A DNA stretch of 64,000 bases from assembly GCA_001312405.1 (NCBI GenBank), contig BBDR01000014.1, forward strand, positions 65,933 to 129,932. The letters run 5' to 3'. The notes under the pieces are model-generated. The model searched no databases, was not told the origin of the DNA, and saw only the letters and a program-made list of their open reading frames with translations. Shown in pieces: positions 1-8,208 of this stretch; position 1 is the stretch's first letter, and every line of letters begins with the position of its first letter. The stretch comes from Clostridium sp. NkU-1. Lineage in GTDB: Bacteria > Bacillota_A > Clostridia > Lachnospirales > Lachnospiraceae. The translations under genes and the position numbers were made by a program.

Positions 1-2
1 TA

Positions 3-134
3 AACGGAAAGGTATTGTTGATTGAAGGAGGCGAATATCGGCTTTGTGACGGTATGGGAAATGGCTGTGGCCGTGGCTGCCGTAGATATGAGCGAAGCCG
101 GAGGTGCCCAGATAATGAGGATCAAGATGATTGA
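3..134 (+). CDS. C-terminal end of a small Cys/Gly-rich protein (5' partial)
   Basis: The window opens inside an open frame of 43 codons ending in TGA. The readable tail contains a glycine/cysteine cluster (DGMGNGCGRGCRRYE) and an acidic end. I do not recognise the family. Small Cys-rich proteins often sit beside MinD/Mrp-type ATPases and NifX-like proteins in clostridia, which is the context here. The start lies outside the window, so domain content upstream is unknown. Confidence 0.35.
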   Translation, partial: NGKVLLIEGGEYRLCDGMGNGCGRGCRRYERSRRCPDNEDQDD

Positions 135-151
135 TTATATATGCGGAAAAA

Positions 152-778
152 GTAATTGACCCCTTTGTGTGTCCTCAAAATGTTCATAGTATGCAGGCTG
201 TGGGGTTTGTGAAGCCATTTGCCCTGCAGGCGCTGTATCTTTAAAGCCGGCTGCAGCCGGAGCGTTTATGTTGTATGCGAATGAAGAAAAAGTTTTTTTC
301 AACAGCAGAACTTAAAATGGGCAGCGGTACTTCTGGCAAGCTGGTCACTGAAGTGAAAAAACAGATGAAGTCGGCATCAGCGAATATCCAACTTGCTATT
401 GTTGATAGTTCTCCTGGTATAGGCTGTCCTGTCATTGCCTCCCTTAACGGAGTGGATATGGTATTAATTGTGGCTGAACCTACCATATCAGGCATGAGTG
501 ATATGGAGCGAATTGTAAAAACTGCGGCAAAGTTTGGAACGAAAACAGCAATTTGTGTTAATAAATTTAATACCAATTATGAAAATACAGATAAAATCCA
601 GCCGTTTTGCAAGAAACAAGGCCTGCCCTTTGTCGGTAAGATACCTTTTGATCCGGAAGCAGTCAAAGCCATCAATCGAGGGCAGACCATTGCGGATAGT
701 AATTGTGCATCGGGGATGGCAGTAAAAGATACCTATAATAAGACCATGCAACTGCTGTTTAAAGAAGGCGGTGGCTAA
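152..778 (+). pseudogene. MinD-superfamily P-loop ATPase with inserted ferredoxin domain, N-terminus missing
   Basis: Reading across frames gives VIDPFVC, then a [4Fe-4S] motif AGCGVCEAICPAGAV, then a long intact stretch from about 275 with KMGSGTSGKLVTEVKKQ, DSSPGIGCPVIASL and CVNKFNTN. These are the conserved middle and C-terminal parts of the ferredoxin-containing MinD-like ATPases (about 280-290 residues), which are thought to act in Fe-S or cofactor assembly. The Walker A loop and the first ferredoxin half, roughly 120 residues, are absent: the preceding sequence belongs to a different small protein. One further frame change lies in the T-run near 293. The missing P-loop would abolish ATP binding, so I call it a remnant; a local assembly collapse is the alternative. 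Confidence 0.7.
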
Positions 779-861
779 GCGCATGATGATCATGGTGGTG
801 AACTAAGAACGTTTAAAAAAAGAAACTCAAAATATTAATCAAAAATAAAGGAGCTGATATT

Positions 862-1707
862 ATGAGCAATAATTGCAACCAAAGCTGCAGCAGCTGTTCG
901 GAAGACTGTGCAGAAAGACAAGAACAAAAAAACAATTTCTCCGAGAAGCCGCACACAATGAGCAGCATCAAAAGGGTGATTGGTGTTGTCAGTGGTAAAG
1001 GAGGTGTCGGAAAGTCACTCGTTACTTCCATGCTGGCGGTTACAATGAACAGAATGGGTTTTCATTCCGCCATTCTTGATGCGGACATTACTGGGCCGTC
1101 TATTCCTAAAACCTTTGGTATTAAGGAAAAAGCTACGGGCAGCGAATTTGGATTATTTCCCGTCAAAACCAAGACTGGCATTGACATTATGTCTGTCAAT
1201 TTACTTTTGGAAAACGATACCGATCCGGTTGTCTGGAGAGGACCGATTATTGCCGGTACGGTCAAGCAATTCTGGACTGATGTTATCTGGAGCGATGTGG
1301 ATTTCATGTTCATCGATATGCCGCCGGGCACCGGTGATGTTCCTCTTACGGTATTTCAATCCATTGCTGTTGATGGGATTATAATAGTCACATCTCCGCA
1401 GGAGCTGGTATCGATGATTGTATCGAAAGCGGTCAAAATGGCTGAGATGATGAAGATACCCATCATTGGTCTGGTAGAAAATATGTCATATTTTAAATGT
1501 CCTGATAACGGCAAAGATTATAAAATATTTGGTGATAGCCATATTGAGGAAATTGCTGAGAAGCATAACTTAAAGGTTCTTGCAAAATTGCCCATTGATC
1601 CGAAAATTTCAGCTGCATGCGATAAGGGTATGATAGAACTTTTTGACGGAAACTGGTTTGATTCAGTTGCAAAAATACTAGAAAAAAATGGAGGAGAAAG
1701 AAAATGA
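862..1707 (+). CDS. Mrp/NBP35-family P-loop ATPase (Fe-S carrier)
   Basis: Intact 281-residue protein. The N-terminus carries a cysteine cluster (CNQSCSSCSEDC), as in NBP35/Mrp-type Fe-S scaffold proteins. It is followed by the deviant Walker A GVVSGKGGVGKS, the switch motif DADITGPSIP, and Walker B MFIDMPPGTGD. A CPDN segment near residue 215 sits where the family has its CxxC bridging-cluster motif, but here only one Cys is evident. The expected role is ATP-dependent assembly or transfer of [4Fe-4S] clusters to cytosolic apoproteins. The start is set by an AAGGAG box about 10 bases upstream. The stop overlaps the next ATG by 4 bases, so it is translationally coupled to the NifX-like gene. 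Confidence 0.92.
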   Translation: MSNNCNQSCSSCSEDCAERQEQKNNFSEKPHTMSSIKRVIGVVSGKGGVGKSLVTSMLAVTMNRMGFHSAILDADITGPSIPKTFGIKEKATGSEFGLFPVKTKTGIDIMSVNLLLENDTDPVVWRGPIIAGTVKQFWTDVIWSDVDFMFIDMPPGTGDVPLTVFQSIAVDGIIIVTSPQELVSMIVSKAVKMAEMMKIPIIGLVENMSYFKCPDNGKDYKIFGDSHIEEIAEKHNLKVLAKLPIDPKISAACDKGMIELFDGNWFDSVAKILEKNGGERK

Positions 1708-2063
1708 TTAAAATTGCTGTGGCAAGTGAAAACGAAAAAGTAACCGAGCATTTTGGGCATTGCATCAACTTCAATATCTTTGAAGCTTCAAACAATCAGA
1801 TTGTTAAGAGTGAGTCTATACCAAATCCAGGGCATAAGCCTGGATTTCTTCCTAACTTTCTAAATGACAGAGGGGTTAATGTAGTTATCTCAGGAGGAAT
1901 GGGCGGCGGTGCCGTTGATATCTTTAATGAAAAAGGCATAGAGGTGATCGTCGGGGCAAGGGGGAATGCGAAAGCAGCAGCGGAAGTTTATCTGCAAGGT
2001 ACCCTGAAATCTACAGGTTCTGTTTGTCATGAGCACCAACATCACAATGAATGCGGAGAATAG
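1704..2063 (+). CDS. NifX/NifB-C-like (dinitrogenase Fe-Mo cofactor family) protein
   Basis: 119-residue protein starting IKIAVASENEKVTEHFGHC. The HFGHC motif and the GGMGGGAVDIFNEKGIEVIVG core are typical of the NifX/NafY/NifB C-terminal fold, which binds Fe-S or metal cofactors. The C-terminal tail HEHQHHNECGE is rich in His and could bind metal. No nitrogenase gene is nearby, so a role in nitrogen fixation is not implied: such proteins are common in Mrp/MinD clusters of non-diazotrophic anaerobes. The ATG overlaps the TGA of the Mrp gene, and a strong hairpin follows 60 bases downstream. Confidence 0.88.
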   Translation: MIKIAVASENEKVTEHFGHCINFNIFEASNNQIVKSESIPNPGHKPGFLPNFLNDRGVNVVISGGMGGGAVDIFNEKGIEVIVGARGNAKAAAEVYLQGTLKSTGSVCHEHQHHNECGE

Positions 2064-2125
2064 TTGAGGATTTATATAGGAAGACTGTACTTTATTCTAT
2101 TACAATAGCAGCCCCTGGTGTCTGC

Positions 2126-2165
2126 TTTCTAAGAGCAAGGAAAAGGAGCTCCTTGCTCTTAGAAA
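2126..2165 (+). terminator. Hairpin after NifX-like gene
   Basis: Perfect 15-bp inverted repeat (TTTCTAAGAGCAAGG and its complement) around a 10-base loop. There is no clear T-tract, so it may act as an mRNA-stabilising or factor-dependent end rather than a classical intrinsic terminator. Confidence 0.6.
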
Positions 2166-2483
2166 AGCGTAGAAGTCAAGTCATTGTAAATATTTAGCCT
2201 GCAGCCTTGTTAAGAAACGGAACGATCCAGGCAGCTACATGAATAATAATGATAATACTCCAAAAGCAGTAAATGTAATCCATTTCAATAGCAACTCAAT
2301 TAATCTCAATAATCTGTGCATGCCGCACACAAATTTTCACCAAAGACAAGTATCAGAAGCCGTAATCTATGGTGATATGATAGTTATAAGACCAGCTCTA
2401 TAACCAGAAAATCTTGAAACTAAATAATAAATATAATCACTCTATAAAAAAAGAGGCAGGACATTTATGCCTTTCCTAATACT
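2166..2483. other. Intergenic, nothing recognised
   Basis: AT-rich stretch between the hairpin after the NifX-like gene and the end of the minus-strand zinc-ribbon gene. I see no open frame with family signal. A short repeat CTCTAT...AAAAAAAGAG near 2440-2457 may serve as the 3' end of the minus-strand gene. Confidence 0.4.
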
Positions 2484-2700
2484 TTATCCATGAACAAGCA
2501 TTCCGCATTCTTCACAATATAACCAGGTTGACTTATTACGAACTTTATTAGGTGTTTTAATCCTTTTAGCGTTGGCATTATTATATCCGCACAGAGGACA
2601 TACAAATTTTGTTTCGCCATACCAGCCTATTTCTTCCAACGCATTTAACCCATATTCAATAAAAACGAAACATTCATCTTTTTTTAAATTGTTTTTCCAT
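2484..2700 (-). CDS. Small two-CxxC zinc-ribbon protein (one frameshift)
   Basis: Minus-strand gene of about 71 residues. It starts MEKQFKK and, after one surplus A in a 7-base A-run (forward T-run about 2680-2686), continues DECFVFIEYGLNALEEIGW and then a zinc-ribbon-like core FVCPLCGYNN ... WLYCEECGMLVHG before TAA. The CPLC/CEEC pair, 30-odd residues apart, is the classical four-Cys zinc knuckle. The start is supported by TAAGGAG 7 bases upstream and by a -35/-10 pair. Function unknown; a nucleic-acid-binding or regulatory role is inference only. Confidence 0.6.
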
Positions 2701-2732
2701 TATAATTGCTCCTTATGTATCTTTTCATAAAT

Positions 2733-2776
2733 AGTATAACATATACAGAATTAAAAAGCAAACATATGTTCTGCTT
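2733..2776 (-). promoter_or_regulatory. Promoter of zinc-ribbon gene with palindromic operator over the -35
   Basis: On the minus strand TTGCTT (2756-2761) and TATACT (2733-2738) are separated by exactly 17 bases. The -35 is embedded in an interrupted palindrome AAGCA-AACATATGTT-C-TGCTT (2756-2776), whose core AACATATGTT is a perfect 10-mer. The position suggests repressor binding; the factor is unknown. Confidence 0.55.
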
Positions 2777-2844
2777 TGTTCTAAATTACGAGTTAAAACA
2801 GCAATTTAACTACTCTGAATAATAAATTTACGGTAAATATGTGA

Positions 2845-2991
2845 TTGGCATTACCGATTACTATACCGCTTAAAATCATAATAGGGAAGATTACACCAGA
2901 TGACTGGCCCCTTAACATGCAGGAATCAAAACCATGGGAATTACCCTATTCACCCCCATTGTTTTATCTGATCCAAAAATTCTGGAAGTAA
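2845..2991 (+). other. Short open frame of unknown origin
   Basis: A 48-codon open stretch without a start codon, ending in a Trp/Pro-rich tail (PDDWPLNMQESKPWELPYSP). It may be the 3' relic of a degraded gene. I do not recognise it, and it has no ribosome site. The rest of 2777-3035 holds nothing I can name. Confidence 0.2.
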
Positions 2992-3035
2992 TATAAAGAT
3001 AGCATAAAGAAAACATTTGACCTCTTAACTGTCAT

Positions 3036-3062
3036 TAAATCCGATGTTTAATCAACCGATAT
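3036..3062 (+). promoter_or_regulatory. Sigma-28 (sigma-D/FliA) type promoter of motAB
   Basis: TAAA (3036-3039), a 15-base spacer and ACCGATAT (3055-3062) match the flagellar sigma consensus TAAA-N15-GCCGATAA/T at all but one or two positions. It lies 64 bases upstream of the motA start, the correct orientation and distance for class III flagellar genes. Confidence 0.75.
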
Positions 3063-3126
3063 AGAATTGTCATGCAAAATACATAAGAGGTTTACGCTTC
3101 TGAAAATTACTGTTAGGAGGTTTTCA

Positions 3127-3939
3127 ATGTTTAAATTTACAAACTCAACATTGATCGGACTTGTATTTGGTGCATCTCTGATTGTCGGATCTGTATTTGT
3201 ATCTGGTCATGCAGAACTATTCTGGAATGTGCCCTCGGCATTTATTATTTTCGGTGGAACCATAGGAGCCACTATAATGGCTTTTCCTCCTCAAAGGCTT
3301 AAAACCATAGGCACCGTAACTAAAAAGGCATTTTCAAAAGCAGATTTTGACTTAAAAAAAGGATATTGTTTCTTTAGTCAGATGTGCTGAAATATCACGG
3401 AGGGATGGGCTTCTGGCTCTTGAAAACCACCTTAATGATTTAACGGATGATGCATTCCTGAAAATGGGAATTCAATATATTGTTGATGGTGCGGATGAAG
3501 ATCAGTTGAGAAATTTATTGGAAGGTTCAACCTATTTCATGAAACAGCGGCATCAAAAGGGCGCCGCAATGCTGGATATGATAGCGGCTACGGCTCCTGC
3601 GCTGGGGGTTCTCGGAACCTATGTAGGCCTTATTCCCATGCTGAATAATCTGGATGATGCAAGTACGCTGGCCCAATGATGGCGCTTGAACTGGTTTCTT
3701 CTTTTTACGGAGCTTTTGTCGCTTACGTCATCTTTTCTCCCCTGGCTAAAAGGCTGAAATTTATGAATAAAGAAGAAGAAACAAGGAGAGAACTGCTGAT
3801 TGAGGGATTGGCAGGCATACAGCAGGGAAAAAATCCAAGGCTTATCAGAGAAGAATTGCAGGCGTTTGCAAATATAACTCTGGATACGGAAGGGGAAAAG
3901 GCTGAAAAACCGAAATCTCGTTTTAAATTAGGGAGGTGA
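3127..3939 (+). CDS. motA: Flagellar motor stator protein MotA (two frameshifts)
   Basis: Proton/sodium-channel half of the flagellar stator. The pieces join as residues 1-80 (first two membrane helices, LIGLVFGASLIVGSVF and FIIFGGTIGATIMAF), a cytoplasmic loop with DIVSLVRCAEISRRDGLLAL, and the second helix pair with ATAPALGVLGTYVGLIPML and FYGAFVAYVIFSPLAKRL. About 270 residues, normal for MotA. Frame breaks sit in a 7-A run near 3355-3361 and at a C-run near 3675, where restoring one C gives LAPMMAL. The AGGAGG box at 3115-3120 fixes the ATG at 3127. It overlaps no neighbour, and motB follows after 10 bases. Confidence 0.9.
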
Positions 3940-3949
3940 CTGATTAGTT

Positions 3950-4626
3950 ATGGGCAGATTCCATAGGAACGAAGAGGAATATGAGGAGGAAGAGGCAAGC
4001 TGGCAAGACAGCTACAGTGATTTAATGACTGATTTGCTTGCTATTTTCGTAATTTTGTTTGCCTTTGCCATGATGAATCAAGCACTTACGATTCAGGAAA
4101 ATAAAAGAGAAAAAGAGGCTGTAGCAGTCCAGCAGCAAAACAACTTCGTATCGGATGCAGAAGAGTTTAACAAGCTCTATGAATACATTAAAACATATAT
4201 AGAGGAAGAGCAGCTGACAGATGAACTAAGTGTTACAAAGCTGGGGAACGACCGGATTCTGTTACGTGTTGCGGCTTCCGTATTTTTGAATCGGGAAGAG
4301 CCGAAATCGATGAGGCTGCGGAACCTGTACTTCAGAAAATTACTGAAATATTAGTAACATACCAGGACTCCTTTAAAATGGTCAGGATAGAAGGCCATAC
4401 GGATAACCGTCCAATCAATACTCGTATCTATGACAGCAACTGGGAGCTTTCAACAAGCCGTGCCGTTAACGTTCTCAGGTGGCTTCTGGATACGTCTGGA
4501 ATTGAAGCGAAAAAGTTTTCTGCCATAGGCTACAGCGAATATTATCCTGTCGAAGATAACTCTACCAGTGAAGGCAAAAGAAAGAACAGGCGGGTGGATT
4601 TTTTTATAGAGGGAACAAACGAATAA
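3950..4626 (+). CDS. motB: Flagellar motor stator protein MotB, OmpA-like (one frameshift)
   Basis: Stator partner of MotA. The N-terminus WQDSYSDLMTDLLAIFVILFAF is the single membrane helix, with the plug-side Asp (YSDLMT) needed for ion conduction. Residues 40-120 are a linker. The C-terminal half has the OmpA/MotB peptidoglycan-binding motif EGHTDNRPIN...LSTSRAVNVLRWLL and GYSEYYPVEDN...KNRRVDF. One missing T near 4287 splits the gene; restoring it gives ASVFFESGRAEIDEAAEPVL. The context with motA and the sigma-28 promoter supports a flagellar rather than another ExbB/TolQ-like role. Confidence 0.9.
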
Positions 4627-4738
4627 ACGCAGATTTAAGATACATTTGTAAGCAGTGTCATTAAATTAATAAAGCAATTACCAAGAGGCAGCAAATATAC
4701 AAGATAATACGAAATAAATGATCTTAAATCATCTTAAA

Positions 4739-4894
4739 TCATTGTATCAAAACGTCCTGGGAAAATCCTGTGCCCTTGGTATACATTCCTGTAAAGTCAG
4801 GATCAGCCAACTGGGCAAAGAATATTTTCTGTGACCAGCATTTTCCTGTCTCCCCATAAATCGCTGTTTCGTATAACAATAATGTTGTACTCAT
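4739..4894 (-). CDS. Possible 51-residue hypothetical protein
   Basis: Minus-strand open frame, 51 codons plus stop, beginning MSTTLLLYETAIYGETGKCW and ending in a TGA within a direct repeat (ATCTTAAATC occurs twice at 4722-4741). No ribosome site is visible upstream and I do not recognise the family, so it may be a relic. The remainder of the 4627-4971 gap holds only AT-rich sequence and the VOC promoter region. Confidence 0.2.
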   Translation of the reverse strand: MSTTLLLYETAIYGETGKCWSQKIFFAQLADPDFTGMYTKGTGFSQDVLIQ

Positions 4895-4971
4895 AGTTAT
4901 TTATTAATTATTATTGAGGTTTTAAGTAATAATCTCCTTTGTTACAATAAAGAAAAGCAAAGGAGGTTTAT

Positions 4972-5358
4972 ATGGCAATTAAGTTAAAAACAGTAATTTT
5001 GGAATGCAACGATATACCGCAGCTGCTGTCTTTTTACACAGGCCTTTTGCATTGGCCAGTGGTATTTGAACTAGATACGTTTGTGGGGATACACTCGGAT
5101 GAAGAAGAAATGGGAATAGCTTTTCAATATGATGAAAATTACATTCCTCCAACATGGCCATCACAACCGGGGCAACAGCAAATGATGGCGCATTTGGACT
5201 TTGCAGTAGCCGATAAGAACGAACTAAAGGAAGCAATTGGAAAAGCAATTAAATTAGGTGCCAAAATTGCAAATGAACAATATGGTGGTGAAGAGTGGGT
5301 TACTATGCTCGATCCTGCCGGGCACCCGTTTTGCTTTGTAGTATGGAATCATTCATAA
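4972..5358 (+). CDS. VOC-superfamily (glyoxalase/bleomycin-resistance-like) protein
   Basis: Intact 128-residue protein with paired beta-alpha-beta-beta-beta modules. Module one starts KTVILECNDIPQLLSFYTGLLHWPVVFE. Module two carries HLDFAVADKNELKEAIGKAIKLGAKIA and ends with EEWVTMLDPAGHPFCFVVW. The His in HLDF, the Glu in GGEEW and the terminal DPAGHPF strand correspond to the usual metal-site region of VOC enzymes. Specific substrate unknown. The AAAGGAGG box 6 bases upstream fixes the start. Monocistronic: a terminator follows directly. Confidence 0.85.
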   Translation: MAIKLKTVILECNDIPQLLSFYTGLLHWPVVFELDTFVGIHSDEEEMGIAFQYDENYIPPTWPSQPGQQQMMAHLDFAVADKNELKEAIGKAIKLGAKIANEQYGGEEWVTMLDPAGHPFCFVVWNHS

Positions 5359-5382
5359 TAAAAGCTGATCTCAAGCTAAAAG

Positions 5383-5412
5383 CAGTATTCTGTAAATTCA
5401 GGATACTGTTTT
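5383..5412 (+). terminator. Intrinsic terminator of VOC gene
   Basis: 10-bp stem CAGTATTCTG/CAGGATACTG with one G-T pair, a 6-base loop and a TTTT tail. Confidence 0.75.
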
Positions 5413-5509
5413 CGCTATATATTTAACAAAACAAAACAAAATAAAATAAAGAATTAACTGGCCCTTTTATCGGCTTATTTTTATGCCTTTAAGGGCAGAA
5501 TGGAATTAA

Positions 5510-5683
5510 TTCGGGTATCAAGTCTTTTCCTGGGCCGCTGCAGGAGCAAACCAGGGAGAATCAGGAGCGAAGATTATTTTTCAGAAAAGAAGATTGACTT
5601 TTGAGGAGATCGAAGCAGTTTTTAAGGCCAACTGCAGCATTAAGCCGGCCAGATTATCTGGGGAACCAGAAGAAACCGCTTGA
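5510..5683 (+). pseudogene. Gene relic, 57-codon open stretch without start
   Basis: Open frame reading FGYQVFSWAAAGANQGESGA and ending LTFEEIEAVFKANCS...GEPEETA, then TGA. It lacks a start codon and a ribosome site, and the codon use is gene-like. I cannot assign it. The rest of the 5413-5809 gap is AT-rich and includes the probable promoter of the following membrane protein. Confidence 0.25.
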
Positions 5684-5809
5684 ATAAGATTTAAAAACAG
5701 AAGAACAAAAAGGTGATTTGTTAGAAAATATTTATGATTTAGTTTTTCTTTGATTCATTTTTGTGCTATCATTAAATTTATTCTATATATTTTTTGCAGG
5801 GGTGGAAGA

Positions 5810-8079
5810 ATGGATAAAAAAGTTGGAGTAAAGTTAAGCAAAGTGCGGTTCTTATATTATGGGTTGGGCATCTTGATGGGTTGCTTTGTACTGTGGATTT
5901 CTCTGAGTGAAGGAAAGCAGATGCATTTTTTTAGATATGGAAATTATGCCGTCAGAGCAGAGATTTATAATCAATGTTGGGACAAATGGCGAGGATGCCG
6001 ATGTTTTTACTGCGGTAAAAGGCGTTCATGTTTCGGTCAGCAATACAGGAAAATTGGAAGAGCAGCAGACGAGGCTGACAGTAGAGGGAAATATCAGGAA
6101 AAAGACATCAGATAGCACGCCAATCCATCTTTTGCTGCTTGGCCTTGACAATACAGAAAAGTGGCAATGGAAAGTATTAAATTCTGAGGGGCTGTCTTTG
6201 ATTCACTGTAGTGACGGTGAGATGGCAAATATTCGGGCGTACCTTTACCCGTATGTTGTTGCCATATTTGGGATACTGGGTGCTTTTCTGCTTTTTAAGA
6301 ATAATAAAAAAGAGAGAAACCATGCAAAAGAAATACTGTTGGAATTTATGGAAGACCCAGAGAATCAGGCAGCATTTGAAGCCGGGAAACTGTGGTTTCT
6401 GATTCATGACAGGAGACGATACTGGAACCGATGCCTGATAGTATTTTTTATCTGTGGATTAGGTCTTTACATTCTTCAGAAATATTTATATAAGTGGGTT
6501 TTTCTGAATTCAACAGACCACATAGGAGCTGTTTTAATTTTAACTTTGGTGATTGTAAGTTTAGGCGTTGTTTTAGAAGCTTATTGGGTAATAAAGCATA
6601 TGGAGGTACTTACAAGAGAGAACCGGCCCCTTACGGCTGCTGCAGCTTTTTTGATGGAGGCAGCATATGGTTCTTATCGGTATCAGTCTTACTATAAGAA
6701 GCAAGTACATAATGCTGCCGTTGGACTTGCCAGGGCCGGAAGATATGATCAGGCATTGAAACTGGCAGATGATGGATGGGAAGGCGTTCAGGAAAAGAAG
6801 ATGATGCAGCTGCTTCACAGTAATATTCGTCAGGCATGCTTCCTGGGTCTGGGAAGGAAAGAAGAGGCCGAAGCAGAATTTGCGTACCAGAAGCAGATTG
6901 TAATAAATTATCCCAAATTAAAAAAGATGGGAGAGGCAGCGCTTCTGTTAACTGAAATCAGGAAGGCTTATACGGAACGGAAATTTGGACAAGTAGAAGC
7001 CTATGTGAACGTGTATTGTGATCGTTATCCAGATGCATTTCATCGTATCCCGCTTATGCCCATTCAGATGAAAATTCATGTACAGGCAGGTGAAACTGAG
7101 AAGGCAAAAAAATATCTGCACTAATCTGCTTTCGTACAGCCCTGAAAATGTAGCAGTCAGGGAGGCAATGAGATATGGAGCCTGTACTTATGTGGAATCT
7201 CCGGATTTTCTCAAAGATAAGACCGGGCTTGTGTGCCGGATTATTATAACCGGAGTGCTTGGTATTTTCACAGTGGTGTTTGGAGGCGATATGTTAATGG
7301 GGACATATCATTCGGGAGTAAGTGAAACGAGAGTATATGAAGAGACTGAAGCCGAAAAACTCCTATCGCAAACAATGGATACAGAGAAGGCAGAAGATGA
7401 GTTAACGGAGACAGAGGTGTCTGAAACAGAGCAGGAGCCGGCTTTTCAGGTTTCTGATTCTCAGGCGCCAGGCTTTGAAATGGATTTGCCGGAAGATTGG
7501 AATGGCCTTGTAGTTAGAAATGAGTTTAAGGGAGGGTGCAGCTACCATCAGAAAAAATCCTATGATTTGATGGGCGATGGAGTTTTATTCTATATTCAGG
7601 CGTATTCGGACTGCAGCTATGTGAATCTGCCGGATTATGAAGTTTGGGGATATGATGGTCCCTATGTTTACGTAATGTCACGGCCTACTGATGTAACATT
7701 TTATATAGAAGACAGTGCAATAGGAGAGGAATACCATAAGATGCAAAGTGAAATCAGTCAAATCCGGGATGCTTTCCGGATTCAGTCTGATACGGCAAAA
7801 TATGACGGGTATGAATTTGTATTTCCTAACAGCAGCGATAGCCTGTTGCAGGAGCAGGATTTATGGAATCTTTCAGCCGGCCAGCTGCGGATTGCCAAAA
7901 ACGAGATTTATGCAAGACATGGCAGGCGATTTGCTGATCAGGAATTGCAGAGATATTTTAATCAATGCAGGTGGTATGAAGGAAGGATTGCTCCAGAAGA
8001 TTTTGAAGAAAATATGCTGAATGAAACAGAGCGGTTCAATATCTCTTTGATTCAGAAACAGCAGCAAAATGTGGAGTAA
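5810..8079 (+). CDS. Multi-pass membrane protein with TPR-like region and C-terminal YARHG domain (two frameshifts)
   Basis: Three overlapping frames read as one protein of about 755 residues. After MDKKVGVKLSK comes a membrane helix (FLYYGLGILMGCFVLWISL), an extracellular segment, then helices around PYVVAIFGILGAFLLF, CLIVFFICGLGLYIL and LILTLVIVSLGVVLEAYWVI. A helical repeat region follows (AAVGLARAGRYDQALKLADDGW and similar, tetratricopeptide-like). A further helix (IIITGVLGIFTVVFGG) and a Glu/Thr-rich linker lead to the YARHG domain (LRIAKNEIYARHGRRF...YFNQCRWYEG). YARHG domains occur in cell-envelope proteins and their ligand is unknown. Frame changes lie near 5965-5985 and near 7118. 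Start chosen at ATG 5810 behind GGGGTGGA. Confidence 0.7.
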
Positions 8080-8130
8080 AAATTTGAAGCGTATATCACA
8101 TCCAAAAGAATAAAGGGAGATAAAAAGGCA

Positions 8131-8170
8131 AGTGGTGGCTTTGAATTGAGTATTTTTCAAAGCCACCACT
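8131..8170. terminator. Hairpin between convergent genes
   Basis: Perfect 14-bp stem AGTGGTGGCTTTGA with its complement around a 12-base loop, placed between the ends of the YARHG gene and the minus-strand permease. It can serve both strands. Confidence 0.6.
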
Positions 8171-8208
8171 AGTCGAAGAAATTATTTTATTTCTTTTTCA
8201 TGTCCGGA

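Noticed and set aside
1704..2063. Nitrogen-fixation gene
   Set aside because: The protein has a NifX/NifB-C-like fold, but no nifH, nifD, nifK or full nifB is near. Such proteins are common in Mrp clusters of non-fixers.
3355..3680. Programmed ribosomal frameshifting in motA and other genes
   Set aside because: The breaks occur in dozens of unrelated genes, in random orientation and without slippery-site plus pseudoknot patterns. Sequence error explains them better.
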